53,751 nucleotides of DNA from Peptostreptococcaceae bacterium pGA-8 (GTDB lineage Bacteria; Bacillota; Clostridia; Peptostreptococcales; Anaerovoracaceae), in contig FONK01000012.1 in NCBI GenBank assembly GCA_900112915.1, forward strand, positions 1-53,751. Direction: 5' to 3'. The position numbers and the translations under genes are program-made. This document shows, one piece after another, positions 34,623-43,476 of this stretch; position 1 is the stretch's first letter, and each line of letters opens with the position of its first letter. The notes beneath the pieces were generated by a model that was not told where the DNA came from, made no database searches, and worked only from the letters and a program-made list of their open reading frames with translations.

Positions 34623-37059
34623 GTGCGCCCAGATAGGGTGCTGTGCAAAGCAGCTTAAGGTACTGCCGCACACGGCAGTGTGCGAAATAGTCTGCCTTAC
34701 CGACTAAGGAGAAATCCTTTACGGGAACATCGCATGGCAGAGAAAGGAATAGTCACCGAAAGACTTAGGTGCGACTGTTTCCTGATATTAAGAAGATATG
34801 AGGATAAGATTGGGTTTATCGAATGTAAGGTTCCAGTTCCTGTTTTTTGCAGGTGTGGGAAAAGTCTTGAAACCCATGTCATAACGCTGTCACGTCATCT
34901 CTTACGGCGGGACAACTGCCGACACGTTATGAAACAGGCGTGAGAACACGTCATAAAGAACCGAAAGCATATCCGACAATCTTCACTAACCTAAGCACAG
35001 CGCTAACTGGGGATTGCCTAAGTCCGGCTCATTCGTCGGATATGGCAACGGAGGCTCCATAGTAGTCCGAGAGGGGTAACGCCCCTTACATGGCGAAGGG
35101 AGCCAGTTAGTAACATCTAAAATGTAAGAATGAAAGGGAGGAGAAACCTCAATGAAACCAACATCTGAAATTTTAGAGCGTATTGAAAAGTGTTCCAGCG
35201 AACACAAAGACGGCGTATTCACAAGGCTTTACAGATATTTGCTTCGTGAAGATATTTACTACGCCGCCTATCAGAAACTTTATGCAAACAAAGGTGCAAC
35301 AACACAGGGTATCGACGATGATACCGCAGACGGTTTCAGTGACTTCTATGTAAAAGAGTTAATCCAGTCACTAAAGGACGGAACCTACAAGGCTAACCCT
35401 GTAAGGCGTGAATATATTCCAAAGAAAAATGGAAAACTCCGCCCGCTGGGTATCCCGTCTTTCCGTGACAAGCTCCTGCAAGAAGTTGTCAGAATGATTT
35501 TAGAAGCTATCTATGAACCTGTCTTTGATAGCCATTCCCACGGTTTTAGACCGGGCAAAAGCTGTCATACCGCACTCCGTCAGATTTCTTCTGACTTCAC
35601 AGGTGTGGTCTGGTTTATCGAGGGCGATATACAAGGTTGCTTTGATAACATCAATCACGAAAAACTGATTGAGATTTTGAGCAGGAAAATCAAGGACAGT
35701 CGTTTTCTGAACATCATTCGTCAGTTTTTGAAAGCTGGGTATATCGAGAATTGGAAATACAATGCCACTTACAGCGGTTCTCCGCAGGGAGGTATCTGTT
35801 CTCCGATACTTGCAAATATCTATCTGAATGAGCTGGACAAGAAGTTTAGGGAAATCGCAGAACGCTTTGATAAACCGAGGTCTGCATATCAGACACCGGA
35901 ATATCATGCAGCAAGCAAAGAATTAAAAAGACTGTCCTATTGGATTGAACATACCGCTGATGAAGCGGAAAGACAAGAACTGATTGACCAGCATAAGGCG
36001 CAGAAGAAAGCTATGAGAAATCTGCCCTGCAAACCTGCCGACAACAAGAAGTTTACTTTTGTCCGCTATGCGGACGACTGGCTGGCAGGGGTATGCGGCA
36101 CAAAAGCGGAATGTGAGGAATTGAAAGCTGAAATCGCTGAATTTCTAAGCACAGAGCTGAAACTGACTCTGAGCGAGGAAAAGACGATGATAACGCACAG
36201 TTCCGAAAAAGTACGCTTCATTGGCTATGATATTTGCGTCCGCAGAAATCAGGAAGTCAAAGGTCACAGAATGAAAAACGGAACGTGGAGAAAATCCCGT
36301 ACCCTGCATATGAAAGTTGCCCTGTCTATTCCCCATACGGAAAAGATTGAAAAATTCATGTTTGCAAAGAAAGTCATTCGCCAAAAGGAAAACGGGGAGT
36401 TTCAGCCAATACACAGAGCCGGACTTCTCAACCTTACGGATTATGAGATTGTGGAACAGTACAATGCCGAAGCAAGAGGGCTATGCAACTATTACAATCT
36501 GGCTTGTGATTATCATACGCTGGACTACTTCTGTTATCTTATGGAGTACAGTTGCCTAAAGACGATTGCTAATAAGCATAAAACCAGTATCCGCAAAATC
36601 ATACGACAGTATAAAGACGGGAAAACATGGTCTGTTCCTTATGAAACCAAAACAGGGACGAAACGTGTACGCCCCGTTAAAATCGCTGACTGTAAGCGTG
36701 GCGAAGCGAGTGACATCATCTATCAAAGAAAGAAATTTAGCTGGAAAACCACTATCAGACAACGGCTCAATGCCAGAGTTTGTGAGCTATGTGGGTGTAA
36801 AGAAGCCGATTTGTATGAGGTTCACGTCATACGGAACCTAAATGAGTTGGGCAATTCTGATTGGGAAACTGTGATGAAAAAGAAGCGGCGGAAAACACTT
36901 GTTGTTTGCAGCAAGTGCCATGAAAGAATACACAGACACTAATCAATACGTCAATTACTAATGGGGAGCCGGATACTTCGAGAGGAGTAAGTCCGGTTCC
37001 GAGGGAGGGTGTAGGAAACCTACCGCCAGCGGTGGCAAGGCGCCTTTACCCTACCCTAC
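34623..37059 (+). mobile_element. Complete group II intron inserted in virB4
   Basis: The 5' end GTGCGCCCAGATAGGG at 34623 is a canonical group II start. Domain V is the 34-nt hairpin at 36966-36999 with a GAGA loop, and domain VI follows to ..CCCTAC at 37059. The boundaries are fixed by the host protein: removal joins GITQNVK to DLLSSREVEN in frame. It encodes its own maturase/reverse transcriptase (35152-36942) in domain IV. It lies in sense orientation, so splicing can restore VirB4. GC content is higher than in the flanks of the element's cargo. Confidence 0.93.
35152..36942 (+). CDS. ltrA: Group II intron reverse transcriptase/maturase
   Basis: The product is 596 residues. RT motifs are in order: REYIPKKNGKLRPLGIPSFRDKL, the GFRPGKSCHTAL block, VVWFIEGDIQGCFDNINH, SPQGGICSPILANIYLNELD, and the catalytic RYADDW with YADD at 306-309. 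A maturase (X) domain follows. The C-terminal HNH region keeps both zinc pairs (CELCGCKE and CSKCHERIH) but reads VHVIRN where family members usually have VHHxR, so one of the two adjacent His residues is Val. If that His is the general base, DNA cleavage is lost while splicing and reverse transcription remain. GGGAGGAG precedes the ATG. Confidence 0.95.
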   Translation: MKPTSEILERIEKCSSEHKDGVFTRLYRYLLREDIYYAAYQKLYANKGATTQGIDDDTADGFSDFYVKELIQSLKDGTYKANPVRREYIPKKNGKLRPLGIPSFRDKLLQEVVRMILEAIYEPVFDSHSHGFRPGKSCHTALRQISSDFTGVVWFIEGDIQGCFDNINHEKLIEILSRKIKDSRFLNIIRQFLKAGYIENWKYNATYSGSPQGGICSPILANIYLNELDKKFREIAERFDKPRSAYQTPEYHAASKELKRLSYWIEHTADEAERQELIDQHKAQKKAMRNLPCKPADNKKFTFVRYADDWLAGVCGTKAECEELKAEIAEFLSTELKLTLSEEKTMITHSSEKVRFIGYDICVRRNQEVKGHRMKNGTWRKSRTLHMKVALSIPHTEKIEKFMFAKKVIRQKENGEFQPIHRAGLLNLTDYEIVEQYNAEARGLCNYYNLACDYHTLDYFCYLMEYSCLKTIANKHKTSIRKIIRQYKDGKTWSVPYETKTGTKRVRPVKIADCKRGEASDIIYQRKKFSWKTTIRQRLNARVCELCGCKEADLYEVHVIRNLNELGNSDWETVMKKKRRKTLVVCSKCHERIHRH

Positions 37060-37326
37060 GACCTTTTATCCAGCAGAGAGGTGGAAAACATCTTTGAAAA
37101 CAGCGACTTTGTTCTGATGTTAAATCAGGCGGTAAGCGACAGAACGATCCTTGCAAAGCAGCTTAATATTTCTCCTCAGCAGATGAAATATGTAACCCAT
37201 ACGGAAGCCGGCGAGGGACTTCTCTTTTACGGAAATATGATCCTGCCCTTTGTAGACCATTTCCCGAAAGATACAAAGCTTTACAAGGTTATGACGACAA
37301 AGCCGGAGGAAGTGAGCAGCGAATGA
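37060..37326 (+). CDS. VirB4-type conjugation ATPase, 3' exon
   Basis: The 88 codons continue VirB4 after intron removal: DLLSSREVENIFENSDF, QAVSDRTILAKQLNISPQQ, and EAGEGLLFYGNMILPFVDHFP. These are the C-terminal motor motifs. It cannot be translated alone in a useful way because it lacks a ribosome site at its start. It ends with ATGA shared with the methylase start. Confidence 0.92.
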   Translation, partial: DLLSSREVENIFENSDFVLMLNQAVSDRTILAKQLNISPQQMKYVTHTEAGEGLLFYGNMILPFVDHFPKDTKLYKVMTTKPEEVSSE

Positions 37327-38240
37327 AGAAACTAACCCATTTCAGCCTGTTTACCGGAATCGGAGGGATCGACCTTGCGGCGGAAGCCGCAGGCTTTTCT
37401 ACCCTTTGTCAATGCGAATGGGCGGACTTTCCGAATGCCATATTAAAAAAGCATTGGCCAAAGGTTCCGCGTTTTCAGGATATTACCACAGTTACAAAGG
37501 AGGCATTTATTGAAAAAACAGGACAAGACAGCGTTACCCTCATATCCGGAGGCTTCCCGTGTCAGCCCTTTTCCGCAATCGGAGCAAAAAAGGGCTTTAC
37601 AGACCCCCGTTATCTCTGGCCGCAGATGTGCAGAGTTATTAGAGAACTTAAGCCCCGTTTCGTGCTTGGCGAAAATGTTGCTAACTTCATCAATATGGGG
37701 CTCAACAAAACGATCCTTGACTTGGAGAAAGCGGGATATGCCGTTTGGACATTCGTACTTCCTGCTTGCAGCGTCGGCGCGTGGCATGAACGCAAGCGAA
37801 CTTTTATCGTGGGGGCAGATGTTTCCTACGCCCCTTGCTTCCGACACGGGAACGCGCCCAAAAGTGCCGCAGGTAGTCCTATCTCCTGCAGGCTCCTTTC
37901 GCAGAAAGAAGAAAACGGGGCACTGGTCGGCGAATCTTTCGGAGGCAATCTATTATCTGGAAAAGGATGCAGCACCCAATCTTCGCTTCAATCCGGAGTG
38001 GGTAGAGTGGCTGATGGGATTCCCGCGAGCGTGGACGGAAATTTCCTCTGGATAACGGAACCTACGGATATTCCGAGGCTTACAGAGGATAAGAAAGACA
38101 GGGTAAAACGCTTAAAGGCTCTTGGTAATGCCGTCGTTCCCGCACAGGTTTATCCGATACTCAAATACATTGCAGATATGGAGCTTGGACGCTGCAAAAG
38201 TGCTTGCGTCTTTTCAGGAAAGGAAGGTGATGCACTTTGA
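37323..38240 (+). CDS. C5-cytosine DNA methyltransferase with frame conflict in its middle
   Basis: The product is 305 residues. Motif I is FSLFTGIGGIDLAAEAAGF, motif IV GGFPCQPFS has the catalytic Cys80, motif VI is GENVANF, and motifs IX-X are near DRVKRLKALGNAVVPAQVYPI. Residues ~163-245 read as low-information sequence rich in Ser, Gly and Cys. Meanwhile the +1 frame of the same DNA reads QMFPTPLASDTG and LRFNPEWVEWLMGFPRAWTEI, a segment known from C5 methylases of phages and elements. The shift coincides with a run of five G (37811-37815), and the frame would have to return by about 38055. So one gained and one lost base are suspected. Core motifs stay in frame. Its likely role is self-protection of element DNA. 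Confidence 0.85.
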   Translation: MKKLTHFSLFTGIGGIDLAAEAAGFSTLCQCEWADFPNAILKKHWPKVPRFQDITTVTKEAFIEKTGQDSVTLISGGFPCQPFSAIGAKKGFTDPRYLWPQMCRVIRELKPRFVLGENVANFINMGLNKTILDLEKAGYAVWTFVLPACSVGAWHERKRTFIVGADVSYAPCFRHGNAPKSAAGSPISCRLLSQKEENGALVGESFGGNLLSGKGCSTQSSLQSGVGRVADGIPASVDGNFLWITEPTDIPRLTEDKKDRVKRLKALGNAVVPAQVYPILKYIADMELGRCKSACVFSGKEGDAL

Positions 38241-40144
38241 AAGAACCGCTAAAGCCCCGCGATAAGTACAGGCAGAAAATGAGCCGGGACGGACTTTTAA
38301 GAGAAAATATGACAACCGGAGAAACGGAAAATATATCAGCAAAAACAAGAGAAGATCCACAGCCGGATAATGTAATAAGTGAGGAGATCACTTCGGAGAA
38401 AATCTCCAAAAGAAAATCCTCAAGGCTTACCTTTACCGAGGAAGAAAGAGCTGTCCCGAAGCTTCAAAGGTATATCAAAAAATCCGATCAGGCGGCGGAT
38501 CGTCTGGATAAGGCAAGGGATAAAATTCCAAAGAAAAAGAGCCTTTCCTTTGAGCGTGAGTTTGATGAAAGATCCGGCAAAGGAAAAACGAGGCTTCACT
38601 TTGAAGAAAAAGAAAAGCCCATAGGTTCCGGTAAGTCTGCAAACCCTCTTTCTCCTGCCCTTGATGAAGCAGGCGCCTTTGTGCATAAGAAAATCCATGA
38701 AACGGAGCATGACAATGCAGGTGTTGAAGCAGCTCATAAAACCGAAAAAGCCGCAGAAACACTTGGTCGTTACAGCGTAAGAAAGACAAGAGAAAATTAC
38801 AGAAATCATAAGCTAAAGCCCTACCGCACCGTAAGAAAAGCAGAGAAAGCCGCTGAAAAAGCAAATGCAAAATACTTTTACAAAAAAGCCATGTATGAAA
38901 ATCCGAATCTGTCATCTGCAAACCCCGTTAGCCGTATGTGGCAGAAACGGAAGATAAAGAAGAAGTATGCGGCAGAGCTTCGCAAGAAAGGTAAGAGCGC
39001 GGCAAAGGCGGCAAGGACATCCGCAGAGAAAACAAAGCAGGCAGGCTCCTTTATCATAAGGCACAGACGAGGGCTTGCCCTTATCATTTCCCTGCTTTTA
39101 ATCTTCATTCTAATCTTTACCGGCTTATCGTCCTGCTCCTCTCTTTTATCGGGAGGCTTTAACGGAATTTTAGGCACAAGCTATACATCCGAGGACAGCG
39201 ATCTTGTGGCGGTGGAAAATGCCTATGCCGCGATGGAAAATGAGCTTCAGGGGAAAATAGACAGTGTTAAAAAGGATCATCCCGGCTATGACGAGTACAA
39301 ATATGAGCTTGACGGCATCGGGCACAATCCCCATGAGCTTGCGTCCATCCTTACGGCAAAGCATCAAAGCTATACTCTTTCCAAAGTGCAAACTGACTTA
39401 CAGGAAATTTTCGGAAAGCAGTATTCTTTTACCCTGAAAGAAGAAATTCAGGTACGCTATAAAACGGAAACCCATACCGACCCGGACACCGGAGAAACCA
39501 CGGAGGAAGAAGTCCCGTACAACTATTACATTCTTCATGTAAGGCTGAAAACAACACCGCTTTCTGACATTGCAAGAGAAATCCTAAATGAAGAACAGCT
39601 TAAAATGTATGGCGTCTATCTTGAAACAAGCGGAAACAAGCCCCTTGTATTCGGCGGAGGCTCTCCTGACGGAAGCGCGTCGGAGGATTTAAGTGGCGTT
39701 CATTTTGTAAACGGCACACGCCCCGGAAATCCGGAGCTTGTAAACCTTGCAAAGAAGCAGGTCGGAAATGTGGGCGGCTATCCATACTGGAGCTGGTACG
39801 GCTTTAAGGGACGCGTGGAATGGTGCGCCTGCTTTGTATCTTGGTGCTATAACAAGGCAGGAAAAAGCGAGCCGCGCTTTGCTGCCTGCCAGACGCAAGG
39901 CGTCCCTTGGTTTACCTCACGCGGACAATGGGGAGCAAGAGGCTACAAAAACATTGCACCGGGAGATTCCATCTTCTTTGACTGGGACGGCGACGGCGGC
40001 GCGGATCATGTGGGAATTGTAATCGGAACGGACGGAAGCCGAGTTTATACCGTTGAGGGAAATTCAGGCGATGCCTGCAAGATAAAAAGCTATGACTTAA
40101 ATTCCGGCTATATCAAAGGCTACGGTCTTATGAACTGGGATTAA
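38237..40144 (+). CDS. Conjugation cell-wall hydrolase with CHAP domain (CD1108-like)
   Basis: The product is 635 residues starting at TTG 38237 (AGGAAGG upstream), overlapping the methylase stop. A long basic and acidic cytoplasmic region (~1-275) has repeated Lys/Glu/Ala helices. One membrane helix follows (GLALIISLLLIFILIFTGL, about 283-301), then an extracellular part. The last ~130 residues are a CHAP amidase/endopeptidase with the catalytic Cys in RVEWCACFVSWCYN and His in GADHVGIVIG. It should open peptidoglycan for the conjugation channel, as VirB1-like enzymes do. Confidence 0.88.
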   Translation: MKEPLKPRDKYRQKMSRDGLLRENMTTGETENISAKTREDPQPDNVISEEITSEKISKRKSSRLTFTEEERAVPKLQRYIKKSDQAADRLDKARDKIPKKKSLSFEREFDERSGKGKTRLHFEEKEKPIGSGKSANPLSPALDEAGAFVHKKIHETEHDNAGVEAAHKTEKAAETLGRYSVRKTRENYRNHKLKPYRTVRKAEKAAEKANAKYFYKKAMYENPNLSSANPVSRMWQKRKIKKKYAAELRKKGKSAAKAARTSAEKTKQAGSFIIRHRRGLALIISLLLIFILIFTGLSSCSSLLSGGFNGILGTSYTSEDSDLVAVENAYAAMENELQGKIDSVKKDHPGYDEYKYELDGIGHNPHELASILTAKHQSYTLSKVQTDLQEIFGKQYSFTLKEEIQVRYKTETHTDPDTGETTEEEVPYNYYILHVRLKTTPLSDIAREILNEEQLKMYGVYLETSGNKPLVFGGGSPDGSASEDLSGVHFVNGTRPGNPELVNLAKKQVGNVGGYPYWSWYGFKGRVEWCACFVSWCYNKAGKSEPRFAACQTQGVPWFTSRGQWGARGYKNIAPGDSIFFDWDGDGGADHVGIVIGTDGSRVYTVEGNSGDACKIKSYDLNSGYIKGYGLMNWD

Positions 40145-40170
40145 GCAAAAATGAAAGGAGAAAAACATTT

Positions 40171-40422
40171 ATGACAAACAAGAAAGTCCTGAAAATCGAA
40201 AAGGAAATCCAAAAGACACGTGAAAAAATCACGGAGCAGCAGAACAAGCTAAAAGAGCTTGAAATGCAGAAAACGGAGGCGGAAAATCTTGAAATTGTGC
40301 AGATGGTAAGGTCGCTTCACATGACCCCTGCCGAGCTTTCCGTATTTTTAGCGAAAGGCGTGATCCCTGATACACCTGCAAATGAAAATGAATCTATGGA
40401 GGATATGGAAAATGAAGAATAA
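40171..40422 (+). CDS. DUF4315 coiled-coil protein
   Basis: The product is 83 residues. Residues 1-45 form a charged coiled coil (KIEKEIQKTREKITEQQNKLKELE), followed by IVQMVRSLHMTPAELSVFLAKG, the DUF4315 signature. The function is unknown. It always travels with the DUF4366 gene that follows, whose start lies within its last codons. Confidence 0.85.
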   Translation: MTNKKVLKIEKEIQKTREKITEQQNKLKELEMQKTEAENLEIVQMVRSLHMTPAELSVFLAKGVIPDTPANENESMEDMENEE

Positions 40423-41080
40423 AATCATCATGAGAATAACGACAGCTCTCTTTGCCGCCCTGATCCTTATGGGCGGCTTTTCTATTCCCGCTTATGCAGA
40501 CGGCGGCGGAGAAGCCACCAATGACAGCAATGTAAAAACAGAGGAAAAGAAAGAAGAAAAAACGCCCCTTACTCCTGACGGCAACATGAGTCTTGTGGAT
40601 AATGTCAAGGGAGATGCCGCAAAGGACAAGGAATTTATCATTGTAAAAAGCAAGGGAGGAAATTACTTCTATATCGTAATCGACCATGCGGCGCAGGGAG
40701 AAAATACAGTCCACTTCTTAAATCAGGTGGACGAAAAGGATTTGCTTTCCATTATTGATGAAAAAGACAGCCTGAGCGCAAAGCCGGAGCTTCCAAAGCA
40801 GGAAGAAACGGTAAAGCCGGAGGCAGAAAAACCGAAGGCAGAAGAAAAACCGGAGAAAAAGAATCCTGCCGGAATGATCGCGTTATCCCTCATCTTAATT
40901 CTTGGACTTGCAGGCGGCGCCCTCTACTATTTCAAGTTTCTAAAGCCGAAGCAGAATGTAAAGGGTACGACAGAACTTGACGAGTTTGATTTTGAGGATT
41001 ACGAGGACGATTTTACGGAGGAAGATAGCGAGGACGGCGAGGAAGCTTTAGAAAAAGCAGAGCCGGATGAAACACTATGA
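40412..41080 (+). CDS. DUF4366 secreted/membrane protein
   Basis: The product is 222 residues from ATG 40412 (GGAGG 9 nt upstream); a frame start at 40382 lacks a site. A signal peptide ends near SIPAYA-DGG, then an extracellular domain (GNYFYIVIDHAAQGENTVHFLNQVDE-like), a proline/lysine/glutamate linker, one C-terminal membrane helix (GMIALSLILILGLAGGALYYF) and a very acidic tail. This matches DUF4366 of Tn1549-type elements. It is likely a surface part of the transfer machine. Confidence 0.85.
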   Translation: MKNKIIMRITTALFAALILMGGFSIPAYADGGGEATNDSNVKTEEKKEEKTPLTPDGNMSLVDNVKGDAAKDKEFIIVKSKGGNYFYIVIDHAAQGENTVHFLNQVDEKDLLSIIDEKDSLSAKPELPKQEETVKPEAEKPKAEEKPEKKNPAGMIALSLILILGLAGGALYYFKFLKPKQNVKGTTELDEFDFEDYEDDFTEEDSEDGEEALEKAEPDETL

Positions 41081-41262
41081 CGTGGTTTACAGACAGTATC
41101 TATGAACGACTGATGACGGAAAAACCGAAATACGGGCGGCCCGAAAAAGAGCCGCCTGCTTCTTTTTCCCCAAAATGTGAGAGATGCCCTTACAGGGGAA
41201 AGTCCCCCTGCATCGGCTACTGTATCAGGAAGATAAAAGAAAAAAGCGAACCGGAGCTTTAG
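41077..41262 (+). CDS. Small cysteine-containing protein
   Basis: The product is 61 residues, overlapping the previous stop by 4 bp (ATGA). The C-terminal half has four Cys in CERCPYRGKSPCIGYC, enough for one zinc site. It is found at this place in related elements. I do not recognise a named family. Confidence 0.7.
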   Translation: MTWFTDSIYERLMTEKPKYGRPEKEPPASFSPKCERCPYRGKSPCIGYCIRKIKEKSEPEL

Positions 41263-41274
41263 AAAGGATCAGAT

Positions 41275-43356
41275 ATGAAACTTATTATATGTGAAAAGCC
41301 GAGTGTCGGAATGACAATCGCATCCGCCCTTGGAATAGAAACGAAAAAGGACGGATATATGGAAGGTACAGACTTTCTTGTGTCTTGGTGCATCGGACAC
41401 CTTGCAGAGCTTTCCCAGCCGTCCTGCTATGGAAGCAAGTACGAAAAGTGGAGCCTTGAGGCCTTGCCTATCCTGCCTGAAACATGGCAGCTTACTGTAT
41501 CAAAGGACAAGGAAAAACAGTTTTCCGTATTAAAAGCACTTCTTTTTAGAAGTGATGTTACCGAGGTGATAAACGCCTGCGACAGCGGACGAGAGGGAGA
41601 ACTCATTTTCCGCTTTGTTATGGAAAAGGCAGGCTGCAAAAAGCCGGTAAAAAGGCTGTGGATTTCCTCAATGGAGGAAAATGCGATCCGAAAAGGCTTT
41701 GAAAGCTTAAAAGACGGAAAAGACTATGACAGCCTTTACAAATCGGCTCTTTGCAGAGCAAAGGCGGACTGGCTTGTCGGAATCAACGCAACCCGCCTGT
41801 TTTCCCTTTTATATAACCACACCCTAAATGTGGGACGCGTGCAGAGCCCTACCTTAAAAATGCTGGTGGATCGAAGCGAGGCGATTATGAGTTTCAAGAA
41901 AGAAAAGTATTACCATGTCCGCCTTGCTTTAGGAGATGCGGAAGCCGTCAGCGAAAAATTTTCAGATAAGGACGCGGCAGAAAAAATCGCAACATCCTGC
42001 AAAGGAAAAAGTGCAGTCTGCACTTCTCTTACCTCTGAAAAAAAGGAAGCGCTGCCGCCGAAGCTCTTTGATCTTACCGCACTTCAAAAGGAAGCAAACC
42101 GCATTTTCGGGTACACCGCAAAGCAGACCCTTGACCTTGCACAGAGCCTTTATGAAAAGAAGCTTCTGACCTATCCGAGAACGGACAGCAATTACTTAAC
42201 AGACGATATGAAAGAAACGGTGGATAAGGTTATTAGTACGCTTCTTTCAAAGCTTTCTTTTATGCAAAGCATAGAATTTACACCGGAGATTACAAGGCTT
42301 CTTAACAGCAAAAAGGTATCGGATCACTATGCTATTATTCCTACCATTGAATTTCAAAAAACGGAACTTTCCCTGCTTCCCGAAAGTGAGCGAAACATTC
42401 TCTTTCTTGTATCTGCAAGGCTTCTTATGGCTTCCGCCGCTTTCCATATCTATGAAACGGTTACGGCGATATTTACCTGTGAAAATCATACCTTTACGGC
42501 AAAGGGAAAAACGGTGATTTCTTCCGGCTGGAAAGAAATAGAAGCCCTCTTTCTTATGAGCTTAAAAGAAAAGCCGGAGAAAGAAAATGAAAAAGAGCTT
42601 CCGGCATTTCAGGAAGAACAAAATTTTGAAAACTTTCCTGTGAAAGTTACGGAGCATGACACACTTCCGCCAAAGGCATACACGGAAAGCACGCTTCTAT
42701 CTTCTATGGAGCGTGCCGGAAACAAGGAAACAACGGAGGATGCAGAGCGTAAAGGCTTAGGAACTCCCGCTACCCGTGCAGGTATCATTGAAAAAATCAT
42801 AAAGGCAGGTTTTGTTACAAGAAAGGGAAAACAGCTTATCCCAACCAAAGACGGAATGAATCTTATCTTCGTACTTCCCGAAACCCTTACCTCTCCGCTT
42901 CTTACAGCCGAGTGGGAAAACGAGCTTTCAAGGATTGCAAAGGGCGAAGTGAATGCGGACAGCTTTATGGGAAAGATTGAAGCACTCACAAAAGAGCTTG
43001 TAGAAAATGCGGACGCTGAAAAAGCAAAAGCAGAACTTTTTAAGCAGGAAAAAACTGCAATCGGCTTATGTCCGCACTGCCAAAATCCTGTTTATGAGGG
43101 AAAGAAAAACTACTATTGCAGTAACAGGGATTGCCGCTTTTCCATGTGGAAGAATGACCGCTTCTTTGAGGATAGGAAAATCATCTTTACACCAAAGATA
43201 GCAAAAGCACTACTCAAAGATAAAAAAGCAAAGGTAAAGGACATCTATTCTCACAAAACAGGAAAAACCTATGACGGAAATGTAGTTCTTTGTGATACCA
43301 AAGATAAGTATGTGAACTATCGTATTGAGATAGAGAGGAAGAAAAAAGAAGAATAG
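41275..43356 (+). CDS. topB: DNA topoisomerase III (TopB/TraE-like)
   Basis: The product is 693 residues. The Toprim domain is at the N-terminus (LIICEKPSVGMTIASALG, NACDSGREGELIF), the catalytic Tyr300 lies in LLTYPRTDSNYL, and the helix-grip segments GLGTPATRAGIIEKI follow. A C-terminal zinc ribbon (CPHCQNPVYEGKKNYYCSN) ends it. It relaxes or decatenates element DNA during transfer and replication. Its last codons lie inside the 45-bp block shared with the mobC leader. Confidence 0.95.
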   Translation: MKLIICEKPSVGMTIASALGIETKKDGYMEGTDFLVSWCIGHLAELSQPSCYGSKYEKWSLEALPILPETWQLTVSKDKEKQFSVLKALLFRSDVTEVINACDSGREGELIFRFVMEKAGCKKPVKRLWISSMEENAIRKGFESLKDGKDYDSLYKSALCRAKADWLVGINATRLFSLLYNHTLNVGRVQSPTLKMLVDRSEAIMSFKKEKYYHVRLALGDAEAVSEKFSDKDAAEKIATSCKGKSAVCTSLTSEKKEALPPKLFDLTALQKEANRIFGYTAKQTLDLAQSLYEKKLLTYPRTDSNYLTDDMKETVDKVISTLLSKLSFMQSIEFTPEITRLLNSKKVSDHYAIIPTIEFQKTELSLLPESERNILFLVSARLLMASAAFHIYETVTAIFTCENHTFTAKGKTVISSGWKEIEALFLMSLKEKPEKENEKELPAFQEEQNFENFPVKVTEHDTLPPKAYTESTLLSSMERAGNKETTEDAERKGLGTPATRAGIIEKIIKAGFVTRKGKQLIPTKDGMNLIFVLPETLTSPLLTAEWENELSRIAKGEVNADSFMGKIEALTKELVENADAEKAKAELFKQEKTAIGLCPHCQNPVYEGKKNYYCSNRDCRFSMWKNDRFFEDRKIIFTPKIAKALLKDKKAKVKDIYSHKTGKTYDGNVVLCDTKDKYVNYRIEIERKKKEE

Positions 43357-43450
43357 CAAGCATAGGAAAGGGGTACCCTTTCCGTAAAAAACCTCCGTTT
43401 TCCGCGTTTGTGGCGGCGGAGGTTTTTGCTTGCTGGGATAGTCCCAGACC
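43346..43450 (+). ncRNA. Structured leader element, copy A (before ardC)
   Basis: Block 43346-43390 is identical to 49760-49716 on the other strand. Pairings: outer helix AGCAAGC (43355-43361) with GCTTGCT (43428-43434); hairpin 1 GGAAAGGG/CCCTTTCC (43365-43372, 43376-43383); hairpin 2 ACCTCCG/CGGAGGT (43391-43397, 43417-43423), with inner CCGC/GCGG; hairpin 3 CTGGGA/TCCCAG (43433-43438, 43442-43447). Then ACCC, a short gap and the ribosome site. Hairpins 2 and 3 keep pairing in copy B with different bases, which supports a functional fold. The class of element is unknown to me. Confidence 0.7.
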
Positions 43451-43476
43451 CTTAAAAAATGAAAGGAGAAAAATTT

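Noticed and set aside
35152..36942. Retron or diversity-generating reverse transcriptase
   Set aside because: The maturase and HNH domains and a clear domain V mark it as a group II intron protein.
37510..38055. Separate 181-residue gene overlapping the C5 methylase
   Set aside because: Its first ~90 codons are the shadow of conserved methylase motifs in the other frame. Only its later part looks protein-like, so I treat it as a displaced segment of the methylase rather than a gene.
43357..43450. Simple intrinsic terminator after topB
   Set aside because: The hairpins are not followed by a terminal T-run at the end of the element, and the same structure recurs in sense before mobC, so a regulatory leader fits better.
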